Origin: DASPSM01 sp963800135
Lineage (GTDB): Bacteria > Planctomycetota > Planctomycetia > Planctomycetales > Planctomycetaceae
Length of the DNA: 64,000 nt
Direction of reading: 5' to 3'
Assembly (NCBI GenBank): GCA_963800135.1
Contig: CAWCZR010000003.1
Span: 248,001 to 312,000 of the forward strand
Shown: positions 40,615 to 49,351 of the stretch, in pieces
Layout of the letters: every line of letters begins with the position of its first letter
How positions within the stretch are numbered: the stretch's first letter is position 1
Made by a program: the position numbers and the translations under genes
Notes under the pieces: model-generated
What the model saw: only the letters and a program-made list of their open reading frames with translations
The model's database searches: none
Told to the model about the DNA's origin: nothing

Positions 40615-41559
40615 TCACCTCGTCGCCAAATCGTGCGAGGCGAAGATTCGATCCATCCGTTGCGAAATGTCCTTGAGTTCTTCGGCTCCGCCGCCGGGGA
40701 CTTCGGCCGTGGCCCAGCCGTGGTATCCGATGCCGTCGAGAGCCGCCAAGACGTTGGGCCAGTCGCAGTCGCCCCCCGGATCGCCGATCTTGAGTTTGAA
40801 GCCCGCGCCGGGCCCTTTGGTGTTCATCAGTTTGCGGCTGTATTCCTTGACGTCGACCTTTTTGATCCGCTTGCCGAGGGCGGCGATCCAGTGTTCGGGC
40901 CAGCCGAAGCGGACGCTGTTGCCGATATCGTAATAGGAGCCGACCCACGGGCTGTTGATTTCGTCGATGTAGCGGGCCATTTCCAGCGGCGTGATCAGCA
41001 TGTCGTTCCAGACGTTTTCGATGCAGATGAAAATCTGCAGCTCTTCGGCAATCGGCACGAGCTTGCGGACTTCGTCCTGCGAGCGCTTGTAAGCATCGGC
41101 GTAATAGACCTGCTTGGTGACGCGGCCCGGGACGAGCAGAGCGGTGGTGCCGCCGTAGGCTTTGCAATCGTGGAGCGAACCGATGAAGCTGTCGCGGCCG
41201 GCCTTGCGGACCGTTTCGCTCGGATCGGAGAGGGGCTTCGCCCAATGGTCATAACCGACAACGCCGTGCACGATGAGGCCGCTATCCCGCTTGGCCTGAG
41301 CAACCTCGTCGTGATCGACGTGGCGGTCGATGTCGATCCCCTCGAAGCCGCACTCCTTGACCATCTTGAAGGTGTCGGAGAGCGAGCCGCTACGGCGGAC
41401 CATCGAGAACTTGACCGCTTTGTGCAGCGGCGGGTTCGACTTGGGCTCGCCGGCGGCCCGCGCGAATGTGGGAGCTAGCGCAGCGGTAGTTGCGGCAGCG
41501 GCCGTCGCGGTTGCGGTCAGCGACAAAAAGTCGCGTCGAGAGACGGAATCGGCACTCAT
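40615..41559 (-). CDS. exported sugar phosphate isomerase/epimerase-like protein
   Basis: 314 aa. A Tat leader (SRRDFLSLTATATAAAATTA) is followed by an AP-endonuclease-2/xylose-isomerase-like TIM barrel. Visible elements are KMVKECGFEGIDIDRHVD, IENVWNDMLITPLEMARYID with metal-binding Glu, VGSYYDIGNSVRFGWPEHW with Asp, KKVDVKEYSRKLM, and the C-terminal GYHGWATAEVPGGG with the last Glu ligand. Members isomerise or epimerise keto-sugars with a divalent metal. Tat export of this family is common in Planctomycetes. ATG 41559 is the only start that gives the Tat motif. It is divergent from the ATP-grasp gene. Confidence 0.82.
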   Translation of the reverse strand: MSADSVSRRDFLSLTATATAAAATTAALAPTFARAAGEPKSNPPLHKAVKFSMVRRSGSLSDTFKMVKECGFEGIDIDRHVDHDEVAQAKRDSGLIVHGVVGYDHWAKPLSDPSETVRKAGRDSFIGSLHDCKAYGGTTALLVPGRVTKQVYYADAYKRSQDEVRKLVPIAEELQIFICIENVWNDMLITPLEMARYIDEINSPWVGSYYDIGNSVRFGWPEHWIAALGKRIKKVDVKEYSRKLMNTKGPGAGFKLKIGDPGGDCDWPNVLAALDGIGYHGWATAEVPGGGAEELKDISQRMDRIFASHDLATR

Positions 41560-41642
41560 CAGGTGACTCTCTGCAGGCGGGCGCGATTTTGTAACGCCAA
41601 ACGCGCCGGTATGATACCTGTCCCTTTCCCGCGGCGGCAACG

Positions 41643-42788
41643 ATGCCTGTTTTCGTCCACGAATTCTTTTGCTCGGGCGCGTTCGGCGGCGATTTGAGCG
41701 ACAGTTCGCTCGCGCGCGAGGGGCTCGCCATGCTGGCCGCCGCCGTCGCCGATTTCTCGCAAATCCCCGCCGACGCTCAAAACGCCCGTGACTCGGTCGT
41801 GACGACGGTCGACCGGCGGCTGCACGGACGGCCCGCGGTTGCCCGCCTCGAGGCACAGGCGCGCGTGCATTGGACGGCGTCGCCCGATCATGAACGTTGT
41901 TTGTTCTCCGAATTGGCGCGGGCAGCCCAGGCCACGCTGGTGATCGCACCGGAAACCGGCGGCATCTTGCTCGAACGCCGACGCATGACCGACGCGGCCG
42001 GCGGCCGGTTCCTTGGCCCGGCGGCGGACGTCCTCGAACTCTGCGGCGACAAGCTGAGGTTTTGCGAACATCTGACGCGGCATTCGCTGCCTACTCTTCC
42101 TACGACGCCATTCGATTTTTCTGCGAACCGTTCGCCATATTCGTTCCCGATCGTCCTCAAACCGCGGGACGGAGCCGGCTCGGTCAACACGTTTCTGATT
42201 CGCGACGCGGACGAACTGGCCGGGCGGCAGCGCGAGCTGGCCCAGAGCTTCGCCGACGCCGGACAGACAGCGATCGTGCAGCCGTTCCTCAAGGGACGCT
42301 CGCTGTCTGTGGCCGCCGTGATTGGCTCGGCCGGGCACATCGAGATCTTGCCGGTGGGCGAGCAGCGACTGAGCCGTGACGGGCGCTTCGGCTATTTGGG
42401 CGGTCGGATTCCCGCGGCCGATCTCGAGCCGGAGCTGGCCCGCGAGGCCGCCAGCGTTGTCGAAACCGCGTGTCGATCGTCGCCCGGCTTGGCGGGGTGG
42501 GTTGGCTTCGATCTCTTGCTGACGCGTGCGGACCCGCGTGTGCGGATCGTGGAAGCCAATCCGCGTTTGACGACTTCTTATTGCGGCTATCGCCGCTTGA
42601 CTCAGGAAAACCTGGCCGCGCGGCTGCTGTCGGGAGTGGCTGGGCTGCCGATTGAATGGGCGGATTCCGCGGCGGCCGACGCGTCAACTTTCACCGCCGT
42701 CGAATTCGACGCGGACGGCGACGTGCGGCCGGCCGCGCTGCGCGGCGCGTCGATCGAAATTGACATCCCTTCGCTGGACGTCGCGTGA
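41643..42788 (+). CDS. ATP-grasp ligase, probable MfnD-like role in H4MPT/methanofuran-type cofactor synthesis
   Basis: 381 aa. ATP-grasp fold: an N-terminal region (FVHEFFCSGAFGG), a central lid and hinge (GDKLRFCEHLTRHSLPTLPT, PIVLKPRDGAGSVNTFLI), Gly-rich binding loop residues (FLKGRSLSVAAVIG), and C-terminal metal-binding GWVGFDLLLTR and RIVEANPRLTTSYCGYR with the conserved Glu and Asn. ATP-grasp ligases join an amine and a carboxylate through an acyl phosphate. The family with this N-terminus includes tyramine-glutamate ligase (MfnD) of methanofuran synthesis. The next gene, 10 bases on, encodes an MfnF-like/H4MPT-linked C1 protein, which supports that reading. Confidence 0.7.
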   Translation: MPVFVHEFFCSGAFGGDLSDSSLAREGLAMLAAAVADFSQIPADAQNARDSVVTTVDRRLHGRPAVARLEAQARVHWTASPDHERCLFSELARAAQATLVIAPETGGILLERRRMTDAAGGRFLGPAADVLELCGDKLRFCEHLTRHSLPTLPTTPFDFSANRSPYSFPIVLKPRDGAGSVNTFLIRDADELAGRQRELAQSFADAGQTAIVQPFLKGRSLSVAAVIGSAGHIEILPVGEQRLSRDGRFGYLGGRIPAADLEPELAREAASVVETACRSSPGLAGWVGFDLLLTRADPRVRIVEANPRLTTSYCGYRRLTQENLAARLLSGVAGLPIEWADSAAADASTFTAVEFDADGDVRPAALRGASIEIDIPSLDVA

Positions 42789-42797
42789 GGAGTCGTT

Positions 42798-43826
42798 GTG
42801 CGCGTGGTGGGACTCGACATCGGTGGGGCGAATCTGAAGGCGGCCGACGCGGACGGCCGGGCGATCACGCGTCCGTTCGCCGTCTGGAAAAACCCCGACC
42901 GCCTGGCGGCCGAGATCGACGCGCTCCGGGCCGGGTTTAATTCGCCGGATTGCCTCGCCGTCACCATGACCGCCGAGCTGGCCGACTGCTATCGCACTAA
43001 ACGCGACGGCGTCGATGCGATTCTCAGCGCCGTCGAGCTGGCGGCCGGAGGCACGCTGGTGCAAGTCTGGCAGACGACGGGCCACTTTGTGCCGCCGTCC
43101 GAGGCGCGGGCCGAACCATTGCTGACGGCTGCCGCCAACTGGCATGCGCTGGCGACCTTTCTCGGCCCGCTCGCTCCGGCGGGCGGCGCGCTGTTGATCG
43201 ACATCGGCACGACGACGTGCGACATCGTGCCGCTGGCCGACGGCCAGCCGGTGCCCGCGGGCCGCACGGATCGCGAGCGCCTGCAGGCGGGCGAGCTGGT
43301 GTACACGGGCGTGCGACGAACGCCGGTCTGCGCGGTCGCCGGCTCCGTGCCGTTCCGTGGCGGCTGGTGCCCGGTGATGGCCGAGTTGTTCGCCACCACG
43401 CTGGATGCCTATCTCACGACGGGCGATCTGCTGGAAGACCCGGCCGACTGCGACACGGCCGACGGTCGACCGGCCACAGTCTCGTGCGCCCGTGATCGGC
43501 TGGCCCGCTGCATCGGCTGCGACAGCGACGAATTCTCACGGGAAGACGCGGAGACGGCCGCCCGCGGACTCGCCGAGGCGCAGCGGCGGCACATCGCGAG
43601 CGCGCTCGAGGCCGTGCTGCGCGGGCAACCGCTGGTGCCCAACCGCCTCTTCCTCTCCGGCGTCGGCAGTTTTCTGGGCCGCCGTGTGTTGGCCAGCTGC
43701 CCGCAGCTGGCCAACGTCGCAACCGTAAGCCTGCTCGAAATCTTCGGCCCCGCCGTGGCGGAGGCCGCGTGCGCCTTCGCGGTCGCTCGCCTGGCGGCGC
43801 AAGCGAACCTCCCGGCCCCCAACTGA
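42798..43826 (+). CDS. hydantoinase/oxoprolinase-family, H4MPT-linked C1 pathway protein (MfnF-like)
   Basis: 342 aa from GTG 42798 with GAGGAG upstream. It has an actin-like ATPase core: VGLDIGGANLKAADADGR (phosphate 1), then ALLIDIGTTTCDIVPLADG (phosphate 2, about residues 133-151). The middle contains TRRTPVCAVAG-like and TDRERLQAGELVYTG segments. The C-terminal helical region SGVGSFLGRRVLASCPQL completes the fold. This is the pattern of the "H4MPT-linked C1 transfer pathway protein" family that includes archaeal MfnF, which condenses the furan and tyramine parts of methanofuran. In Planctomycetes it points to archaeal-type C1 metabolism, possibly for formaldehyde detoxification. It is translationally close to the ATP-grasp gene. 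Confidence 0.78.
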   Translation: MRVVGLDIGGANLKAADADGRAITRPFAVWKNPDRLAAEIDALRAGFNSPDCLAVTMTAELADCYRTKRDGVDAILSAVELAAGGTLVQVWQTTGHFVPPSEARAEPLLTAAANWHALATFLGPLAPAGGALLIDIGTTTCDIVPLADGQPVPAGRTDRERLQAGELVYTGVRRTPVCAVAGSVPFRGGWCPVMAELFATTLDAYLTTGDLLEDPADCDTADGRPATVSCARDRLARCIGCDSDEFSREDAETAARGLAEAQRRHIASALEAVLRGQPLVPNRLFLSGVGSFLGRRVLASCPQLANVATVSLLEIFGPAVAEAACAFAVARLAAQANLPAPN

Positions 43827-43837
43827 GCGGAGGCACG

Positions 43838-43986
43838 GCAGGCACAGCCTGCCCTAAACGACATAAATGACGATTTGAGCCCTGAAGGGCCTGAAGGGGC
43901 GAGATTCTATAGCCCGGGTCGTAGCACAGCGGAGGCCCGGGATCCAACGCCGCCCTCAGCGGGCGAAAAGTCCCAACGGGGTGAGA
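43838..43986. repeat. REP-like intergenic element with several palindromes
   Basis: Within about 150 bases: GGCAGGC-ACA-GCCTGCC (43838-43854), GCCCT-GA-AGGGC (43879-43890), a CCCGGGtc...ggCCCGGG pair (about 43912-43940) and CGCC-CTCAGC-GGGCG near 43955. Between two convergent genes. The TAGCCCGGG and GAAGGGGCGA-type blocks look like a planctomycete dispersed repeat; copy number elsewhere cannot be seen here. Confidence 0.6.
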
Positions 43987-44039
43987 CAACGCCGCGAGCG
44001 CGCGATGCGAGCGACGGGCGATGTGACGAAGGACAGCGA

Positions 44040-45182
44040 TCACTCCGTCTCGAGCGGCACGCTCTGCCCAATGCGTGACGATTCGCGGGCCGCGTCGAGC
44101 ACGCGCATGACCGTTTCGGCATCGTCGACGGAGGACGCGGCGTGTGATTCGTCGCGCGTTGTGGCGACCAACTCTCCGTACACGTCGGAAGCCGGTCGAT
44201 CACTTGCGGGCACAGGCTCGTCGCAGATTTCGCCTGAGTCTTCCTGCAGATAGACGCGGCCGCCACAGTAGCCGCCGTCAGCTCCCGCCAGCATCCAACC
44301 CGTCTGTAACATGGCTCCGCTAGCCAGGTTGACGTCAATGAGCGCGTCGGCAGCGGCATCGCCGCCGGCGTCGAAGGCGATCGCCAGGGTAAAGGCGATC
44401 GAGGTATCCGCCGCTCGCATGGGAAGAATCCGGGCGAAGACCGACTGCGGACGGCGGCCGAGCAATTGCAGCATCTGGTCGACGTATTGATATGCGAAGT
44501 GCGCGAACAGATCGACTTCGCCCACAACCGAGCCAATGGCGCCGGGTGCCGCGCTTGCCGACGCCGGCGCGGTGACCACCGGTGGCACGACCGTGCCCCA
44601 CGAGACTAGGCGGGCCGCGTTCAGGCTGCCCAAGCGCGCGCCGCGCACGACGTCGAGGGCCGTGCGAAAATCGGCGCTGCCGCGAAACGTGGGCAGGACT
44701 GTGAGGCGTCGTCCCGTGCCGCGGGCGGCGGACCGCAGGTGGCGGAGCTCGTTCGCGTTCGCGCACGGAGGAGGGTCGAGGCAGACGTGTTTGCCCGCCC
44801 GCAGAGCCCGCTCGGCCCAGTCCGCGCCGTGTGGGGTGGGACCCGTAATCAATACGGCGGCGACGTCGGCCCGCGCCAGGAGCTCCGCCAGGTCGCAATT
44901 AATCGACCGATCCGTGCCGCGTGGGCCGAAGAGTCGTCGCGCCGGCTGACCGGCGGGATCGCAAGCGGCGACGATCTCGAACTCGGGACGCAGCGACAGG
45001 CGTTCGGCGTGAAACTGGCCTGCCGGGCCCAGCCCAATCAAGCCGAGGCGAATCCGCGCGTCGACTCCGGTCGAAGTAGCCGCCGCAGTCGAGACGGACG
45101 TCGCCCGCGAGGGAGTGCCGGGCCGCGCGCCGCCCGGCGCTGCGGTCTGTGTCTCGCTCTGCGATCTGGTCCGGGAATCCAT
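44040..45182 (-). CDS. Gfo/Idh/MocA-family protein lacking the usual catalytic lysine
   Basis: 380 aa. After a Ser/Thr-rich N-terminal extension of about 40 residues, an NAD(P)-binding Rossmann motif GLIGLGPAGQFHAERL is followed by VAACDPAG, VAAVLITGPTPHGADWAERAL and RAGKHVCLDPPPCANANEL. In true Gfo/Idh dehydrogenases this last motif is the E-K-P signature carrying the catalytic Lys. Here it reads D-P-P, and the Lys is missing. The C-terminal alpha/beta domain (LVSWGTV, GAIGSVVGEVDLFAHFAYQYVDQML) is family-like. It may be a non-catalytic or altered-function member. ATG 45182 is the first plausible start. Confidence 0.75.
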   Translation of the reverse strand: MDSRTRSQSETQTAAPGGARPGTPSRATSVSTAAATSTGVDARIRLGLIGLGPAGQFHAERLSLRPEFEIVAACDPAGQPARRLFGPRGTDRSINCDLAELLARADVAAVLITGPTPHGADWAERALRAGKHVCLDPPPCANANELRHLRSAARGTGRRLTVLPTFRGSADFRTALDVVRGARLGSLNAARLVSWGTVVPPVVTAPASASAAPGAIGSVVGEVDLFAHFAYQYVDQMLQLLGRRPQSVFARILPMRAADTSIAFTLAIAFDAGGDAAADALIDVNLASGAMLQTGWMLAGADGGYCGGRVYLQEDSGEICDEPVPASDRPASDVYGELVATTRDESHAASSVDDAETVMRVLDAARESSRIGQSVPLETE

Positions 45183-45325
45183 GGTCAGCACACTCCGCCC
45201 ACTCGCGCACTTTAGCGGCCCGATTGACTGTTTCGGAAGTGCTAATGTCGGATTATGGGAATTGACTCGACCCGCGCGATCGACCATGCTGGAGCCGCAC
45301 TTCTACGCGCATTATCCGCTGATTT

Positions 45326-45344
45326 TGTCGGAAGTTATCCGACA
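45326..45344. promoter_or_regulatory. short perfect hairpin in the leader of the coiled-coil gene
   Basis: Inverted repeat TGTCGGA-(5)-TCCGACA, 30 bases upstream of ATG 45374. It could be an operator or leader hairpin. Confidence 0.35.
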
Positions 45345-45373
45345 CCAAACCTTGAGAGCGAGAGGGCCGTCCG

Positions 45374-46741
45374 ATGACACTTCAACTTTCAGATCCGGCG
45401 CCGCCCGCGGCCGAGGAACCAACGTCTCAGCCCAACCTGCTGATCCCGGTGGCCTGCGGCGTGATCCTGCTGTTGCTGGCGGCCGTGCTCTGGGCGCAAA
45501 GCGGACGGCGGGATGCGTTGGGCCAGGTCGCCATGCTCGAGGCCCAACTGGCGGCAAACAAATCGCGCCCAGCCGCGCCCCTCGACACTTCGAACCAGGA
45601 CGCGCAGCGCCGCGCCAAGCTCGAGGCTGATCTGGCCGCCGCCCAGCATACGGCACAAGAAGCGCAAGCCGCCCAAAAGCAGGCGGAAGAAAAACTCAAG
45701 AAGCACAACGCGGAACTAGCGGCAGCACAGAAGGAGCGCGACGCCGCCAAGGCCGCGTTCGCCAAGTCGGACGAAGATCGCAACAAGGCGGAGCGGGTCC
45801 GCGATGAGAGCCTCGCATCGCGGAAATTGCTCGAAGAGAACCTCAATACGGCCGAGACGACCCGGGCGCGCGTCGAAGCGAAATTAAAGTCGTTCGAGAA
45901 CGAGCTCAAGGCACTCGATTCGAAGCTCAAAACGGCGGTCGCTGACGTCGAGTCGGCCAACAAAAAGCTGGCTGCGGCCGGGGCGGAGCGCGATGCGGCC
46001 CTCGCCTCCCAAAAGGCAGCCGAAAAAATGGTGACTGACGCACAAAGTGCAAAAGCTCAGGCGACCCAGGCGATGGCCGACGCCGATGCGGCCCGCCAGA
46101 AGGCCGAAGCGGCTCGCGATCAGGCGAGCGCGGCGGCCAAGCAAGCCGTCACCGAGAAAGGCCTCGCCGAGAAAGCACGGACCGAGGCCGAGAAAGCCCG
46201 CGACGACGCGGTGGCCCGGGCCGAAACTCTGAAGACATCACTGGCGAAAGCCGAAGGGACCGCGGAAGCCGTCCGCAAGGAGCTTTCCACCGCGCGGGAC
46301 GAGGCGCTGGCCAAGCTCAAGCAGTTGCAGACCTCCGCAACCGAGCTGACGAATAAGCTGGCCGCAGCCGAACGGGACCGCGACGACGCCCACAAGTCGC
46401 TCGACCTGACTCAAAAATCGCTGGCGGCTGCCCGAGACGCGCTCAAGGCGCAGCCCGACCCCAAAACGCTCGAGCTGGCCCGCAAGGAACTGGAAGTCGC
46501 CAAAAAGGAGTCCGAGTTCTCGGTCAAGGAAATGTCGGTCAATCTGCGCGAGCGAACGCTTGAGGCGAAAGAGAAGGGGATCAAGGCTGCGGAACTAGCC
46601 GTCGAGGTCAAAACGCTGCAAGGCCAGCTCAAGGTGGCCCAAGAGGAAGCCAAGCGATTGCGGGCCGAACTCGACAAAAGTCCCTCCAAGTCGAAGGCAG
46701 CGGGCGACGCGACGCGGCCCAAGCCAGTCGCCTCGAAATAG
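45374..46741 (+). CDS. membrane-anchored long coiled-coil protein
   Basis: 455 aa. A Pro-rich N-terminus is followed by one TM helix (LLIPVACGVILLLLAAVLW, about 22-40), then nearly 400 residues of Ala/Lys/Glu/Gln-rich heptad sequence with almost no Gly or Pro, i.e. a long parallel coiled coil. The C-terminus ends in a Lys/Ser-rich tail. It has no enzymatic motif. It resembles planctomycete structural or scaffolding proteins that span from the membrane, but low-complexity coiled coils match many families by chance, so no specific role is given. It is transcribed divergently from the Gfo/Idh-like gene. Confidence 0.65.
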   Translation: MTLQLSDPAPPAAEEPTSQPNLLIPVACGVILLLLAAVLWAQSGRRDALGQVAMLEAQLAANKSRPAAPLDTSNQDAQRRAKLEADLAAAQHTAQEAQAAQKQAEEKLKKHNAELAAAQKERDAAKAAFAKSDEDRNKAERVRDESLASRKLLEENLNTAETTRARVEAKLKSFENELKALDSKLKTAVADVESANKKLAAAGAERDAALASQKAAEKMVTDAQSAKAQATQAMADADAARQKAEAARDQASAAAKQAVTEKGLAEKARTEAEKARDDAVARAETLKTSLAKAEGTAEAVRKELSTARDEALAKLKQLQTSATELTNKLAAAERDRDDAHKSLDLTQKSLAAARDALKAQPDPKTLELARKELEVAKKESEFSVKEMSVNLRERTLEAKEKGIKAAELAVEVKTLQGQLKVAQEEAKRLRAELDKSPSKSKAAGDATRPKPVASK

Positions 46742-46840
46742 CGGGCAGGTGAGTCTCCGAGCGGCCGGTTTGAGTGGCTTGGCCGCCATCCGTCCGCAGA
46801 CGGACGACGGGTCGGTCGGTTTCGGAACGGCGATTCTGCC

Positions 46841-46846
46841 TATAAT
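46841..46846 (+). promoter_or_regulatory. candidate -10 element upstream of ftsH
   Basis: Perfect TATAAT about 180 bases before the ftsH start. No good -35 at 16-18 bases; the match could be chance. Confidence 0.25.
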
Positions 46847-47025
46847 TGGTTGATCGAACCGGGCGGCGCCCGTCGATGCGCCCCGAGGCTGGCCCCAGAG
46901 ATTTGGTTGCCAAGCAGGCAGACCCTGGTTAACCTTCGATTAATCTTGCGGCCGTGGGGGCCACCGACGGGGTATCGTAGCGTCGCGAAGACCGCCGCCT
47001 AGACCGGATCCTCCTGAGATCGAGC

Positions 47026-49002
47026 ATGGACTCGCCGACGCCGGTGAATCGACCGAACCCGACACCTTCCCGCCGCCCCACGCCACGCCGCCGCTTCGAC
47101 GAGCCGCCTCGCTCGATGTCGTTCGCCCCTTGGCTGTTGATGCTGGGGCTGGTGGCAATTGCCGTCATCTACCTGTTTCGCGGGCCGGGCAACACGGGAA
47201 CCCGCGTCTCGTATAGCTTCTTCGAGGAGCAGGTCGACAAGGGGAACGTCAAAAGCGTCAAGGCGTACGGCGAGAACCTGACCGGCGTCTGGAACAAAAT
47301 CCCCCCGCCGCCGACTCCCAATGGCGACAAGCTGACCGAAGAGTTCAACACAATCCTGCCGGAAGGGGTCGCCAAAGATCGCTCCTTCTGGGACGACCTG
47401 CGGAAAAAAGTCCACGACGTCGACAATGCGGCCCGTGAGCCAAGCTATGCCCAGCAGACTTTGTTCTGGCTCGTCGGCTCGGTGATTCTGGTCTTCTTCC
47501 TCATCTATATGATGCGGCGGAACTCCGATCCGCTGGGCGGCGGAATGATGGGCAACTTCATCCGCAGCCAGGCCAAGCGGTTTCAGCCCTCCGATCAGCG
47601 GACCACGTTCGAGGACGTGGCGGCCCTGGAGCAGGCCAAGATCGAGCTGCAGGAAATCGTCGAGTTTCTCAAGAATCCGGGCAAGTTCGAGCGGCTCGGG
47701 CGCAGAATCCCTAAGGGCGTGCTGCTGATGGGTCCGCCGGGCACCGGCAAGACGCTGCTCGCACGGGCCGTCGCCGGCGAGGCGGGCGTCCCCTTCTTCT
47801 CGATCAACGGCTCCGAGTTCATTCAGATGTTCGTCGGCGTGGGAGCGTCTCGCGTCCGCGACCTGTTTCGCACGGCCAAGGAAAACGCCCCCTGCATCCT
47901 GTTCGTCGACGAGATCGACGCGGTCGGACGCGAGCGGGGCGCCGGCTTTGGCGGCGGGCATGACGAACGCGAACAAACGCTCAATCAAATCCTGAGCGAG
48001 ATGGACGGCTTCCAGCAAACGGAAGCGGTGATCGTGCTGGCGGCCACCAACCGGCCCGACGTGCTCGACCCGGCCTTGTTGCGGCCCGGTCGTTTTGACC
48101 GGCACGTGACGATCGACCGGCCGACGCGGGAGGGGCGGGCCGCCATCCTCAAGGTCCACTGCCGCAAGGTGCCCCTGTCCGACGACGTCAATCTCGACAC
48201 GATTTCCTCGAGCACGATCGGCTTTTCCGGGGCCGACCTGCGGAATCTGGTGAACGAAGCCGCCCTGATCGCCGCCCGCGTCTCCAAGAACGCGGTGGAG
48301 ATGGAAGATTTCGAGCACGCCCGAGACAAGATTCTGCTGGGCCCGCTCCGCGAAGACATCCTCAACGACGAGGAAAAGGAAATCACCGCCTATCACGAGG
48401 CGGGACACGCGCTCTTGGCCTGGCTCCTGCCCGACGTCGACTTGATCCACAAGGTGACGATCATTCCCCGCGGTCGTTCGCTCGGCGTCACGCAGTTGGT
48501 GCCCGACGAAGAGCGGTACAACGCGGGCGAGAGGCGGCTCCACTCGCAGCTCGCCTTCATTTTGGGCGGACGCGCGGCCGAGCGGCTGATTTGCGAGGAA
48601 TACTCGGCCGGCGCCGAAGACGACCTGCGGCAAGCGACGCAGCTGGCCCGGCGGATGGTGGCCCACTGGGGCATGAGCGAAGTCATCGGCCCCGTGGCTT
48701 TCCGCCAAGGGGAAGAACATCCGTTTCTGGGCAAAGAAATCCACGAGCAGCGCAAGTTCAGCGAAGAGACGGCGCACGTCATCGATCGCGAAGTGCAGCG
48801 GTTTTTGACGTCGGCGCAGGAGCGGGCGTTCAACCTGGTTTCCGAGCACCGCGACGATCTCGAGCGGCTCGCCCGCGCCCTGCTGGAGAACGAGAGCTTG
48901 GGGCAGACCGAGCTCAAGAAGATTCTGGGCGAACGTGCCGGCAAGAACGGCGAAAAGCCCTCGGACCTCAATTTGCCCTATCCGTCGTCGGTCACCCCCT
49001 AG
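47026..49002 (+). CDS. ftsH: ATP-dependent zinc metalloprotease FtsH
   Basis: 658 aa. A membrane-bound AAA+ protease that degrades misassembled membrane proteins and some regulators. Two TM helices (about 36-51 and 144-162) flank a periplasmic domain. The AAA module has Walker A GPPGTGKT (236-243), Walker B CILFVDEIDAVGRERG (about 290-305) and the second region of homology DPALLRPGRFDRH. The pore segment is near FSINGSEFIQMFVGVGA. The zinc-protease motif HEAGH begins at about 457, followed by the Asp-containing third-ligand region EEYSAGAEDDLRQAT. An unusual Pro/Arg-rich leader precedes TM1. Confidence 0.96.
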   Translation: MDSPTPVNRPNPTPSRRPTPRRRFDEPPRSMSFAPWLLMLGLVAIAVIYLFRGPGNTGTRVSYSFFEEQVDKGNVKSVKAYGENLTGVWNKIPPPPTPNGDKLTEEFNTILPEGVAKDRSFWDDLRKKVHDVDNAAREPSYAQQTLFWLVGSVILVFFLIYMMRRNSDPLGGGMMGNFIRSQAKRFQPSDQRTTFEDVAALEQAKIELQEIVEFLKNPGKFERLGRRIPKGVLLMGPPGTGKTLLARAVAGEAGVPFFSINGSEFIQMFVGVGASRVRDLFRTAKENAPCILFVDEIDAVGRERGAGFGGGHDEREQTLNQILSEMDGFQQTEAVIVLAATNRPDVLDPALLRPGRFDRHVTIDRPTREGRAAILKVHCRKVPLSDDVNLDTISSSTIGFSGADLRNLVNEAALIAARVSKNAVEMEDFEHARDKILLGPLREDILNDEEKEITAYHEAGHALLAWLLPDVDLIHKVTIIPRGRSLGVTQLVPDEERYNAGERRLHSQLAFILGGRAAERLICEEYSAGAEDDLRQATQLARRMVAHWGMSEVIGPVAFRQGEEHPFLGKEIHEQRKFSEETAHVIDREVQRFLTSAQERAFNLVSEHRDDLERLARALLENESLGQTELKKILGERAGKNGEKPSDLNLPYPSSVTP

Positions 49003-49351
49003 CGGCGTCACGCTCTCGCGAGCCGCGGTCGTAAAGTGCAGGCCGACAAAGAGTTTTGAGCGCGAGCCAAGCTGCGAATTCGGACGCGACTTGCCTGCGT
49101 CCAGGGGTCGTCCCGAGCGAATCCATCAACGCCAGTTGACGCATCCTGCCTGCTGGCCTATTCTTAACCGGAAAATTGAGTGCGTCACGGCGTTCTCGCC
49201 GAGATTTGGTCGCGGGATAAAGGCGGCCAAGAGACGCGGCCAAGTCACTTTGCGTGGATGGCTCTCCCGGAAAGTCCGGTTGGCAGGGCCTGTGAGTGAA
49301 ACACGTCGGAGCAACCCCGTCACGCAGGGACGCTCGTAGGATGGTGAGATT
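49003..49351. other. intergenic/leader region upstream of the DEAD-box helicase
   Basis: 349 bases without a gene. It carries a good promoter at 49136-49164; the transcript leader would then be about 180 bases long. Confidence 0.45.
49136..49164 (+). promoter_or_regulatory. sigma-70-like promoter for the DEAD-box helicase
   Basis: -35 TTGACG (49136-49141), exactly 17 bases, then -10 TATTCT (49159-49164). Five and four of six consensus matches at optimal spacing. Confidence 0.55.

Noticed and set aside
46790..46805. CGTCCG-CAGA-CGGACG hairpin as terminator of the coiled-coil gene
   Set aside because: The stem is only 6 bp and no T run follows, so there is too little support to list it.
46999..49011. 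A 670-codon open frame antisense to ftsH
   Set aside because: The opposite strand is a complete FtsH with all motifs; the antisense product is His/Arg/Asp-rich low-complexity sequence.
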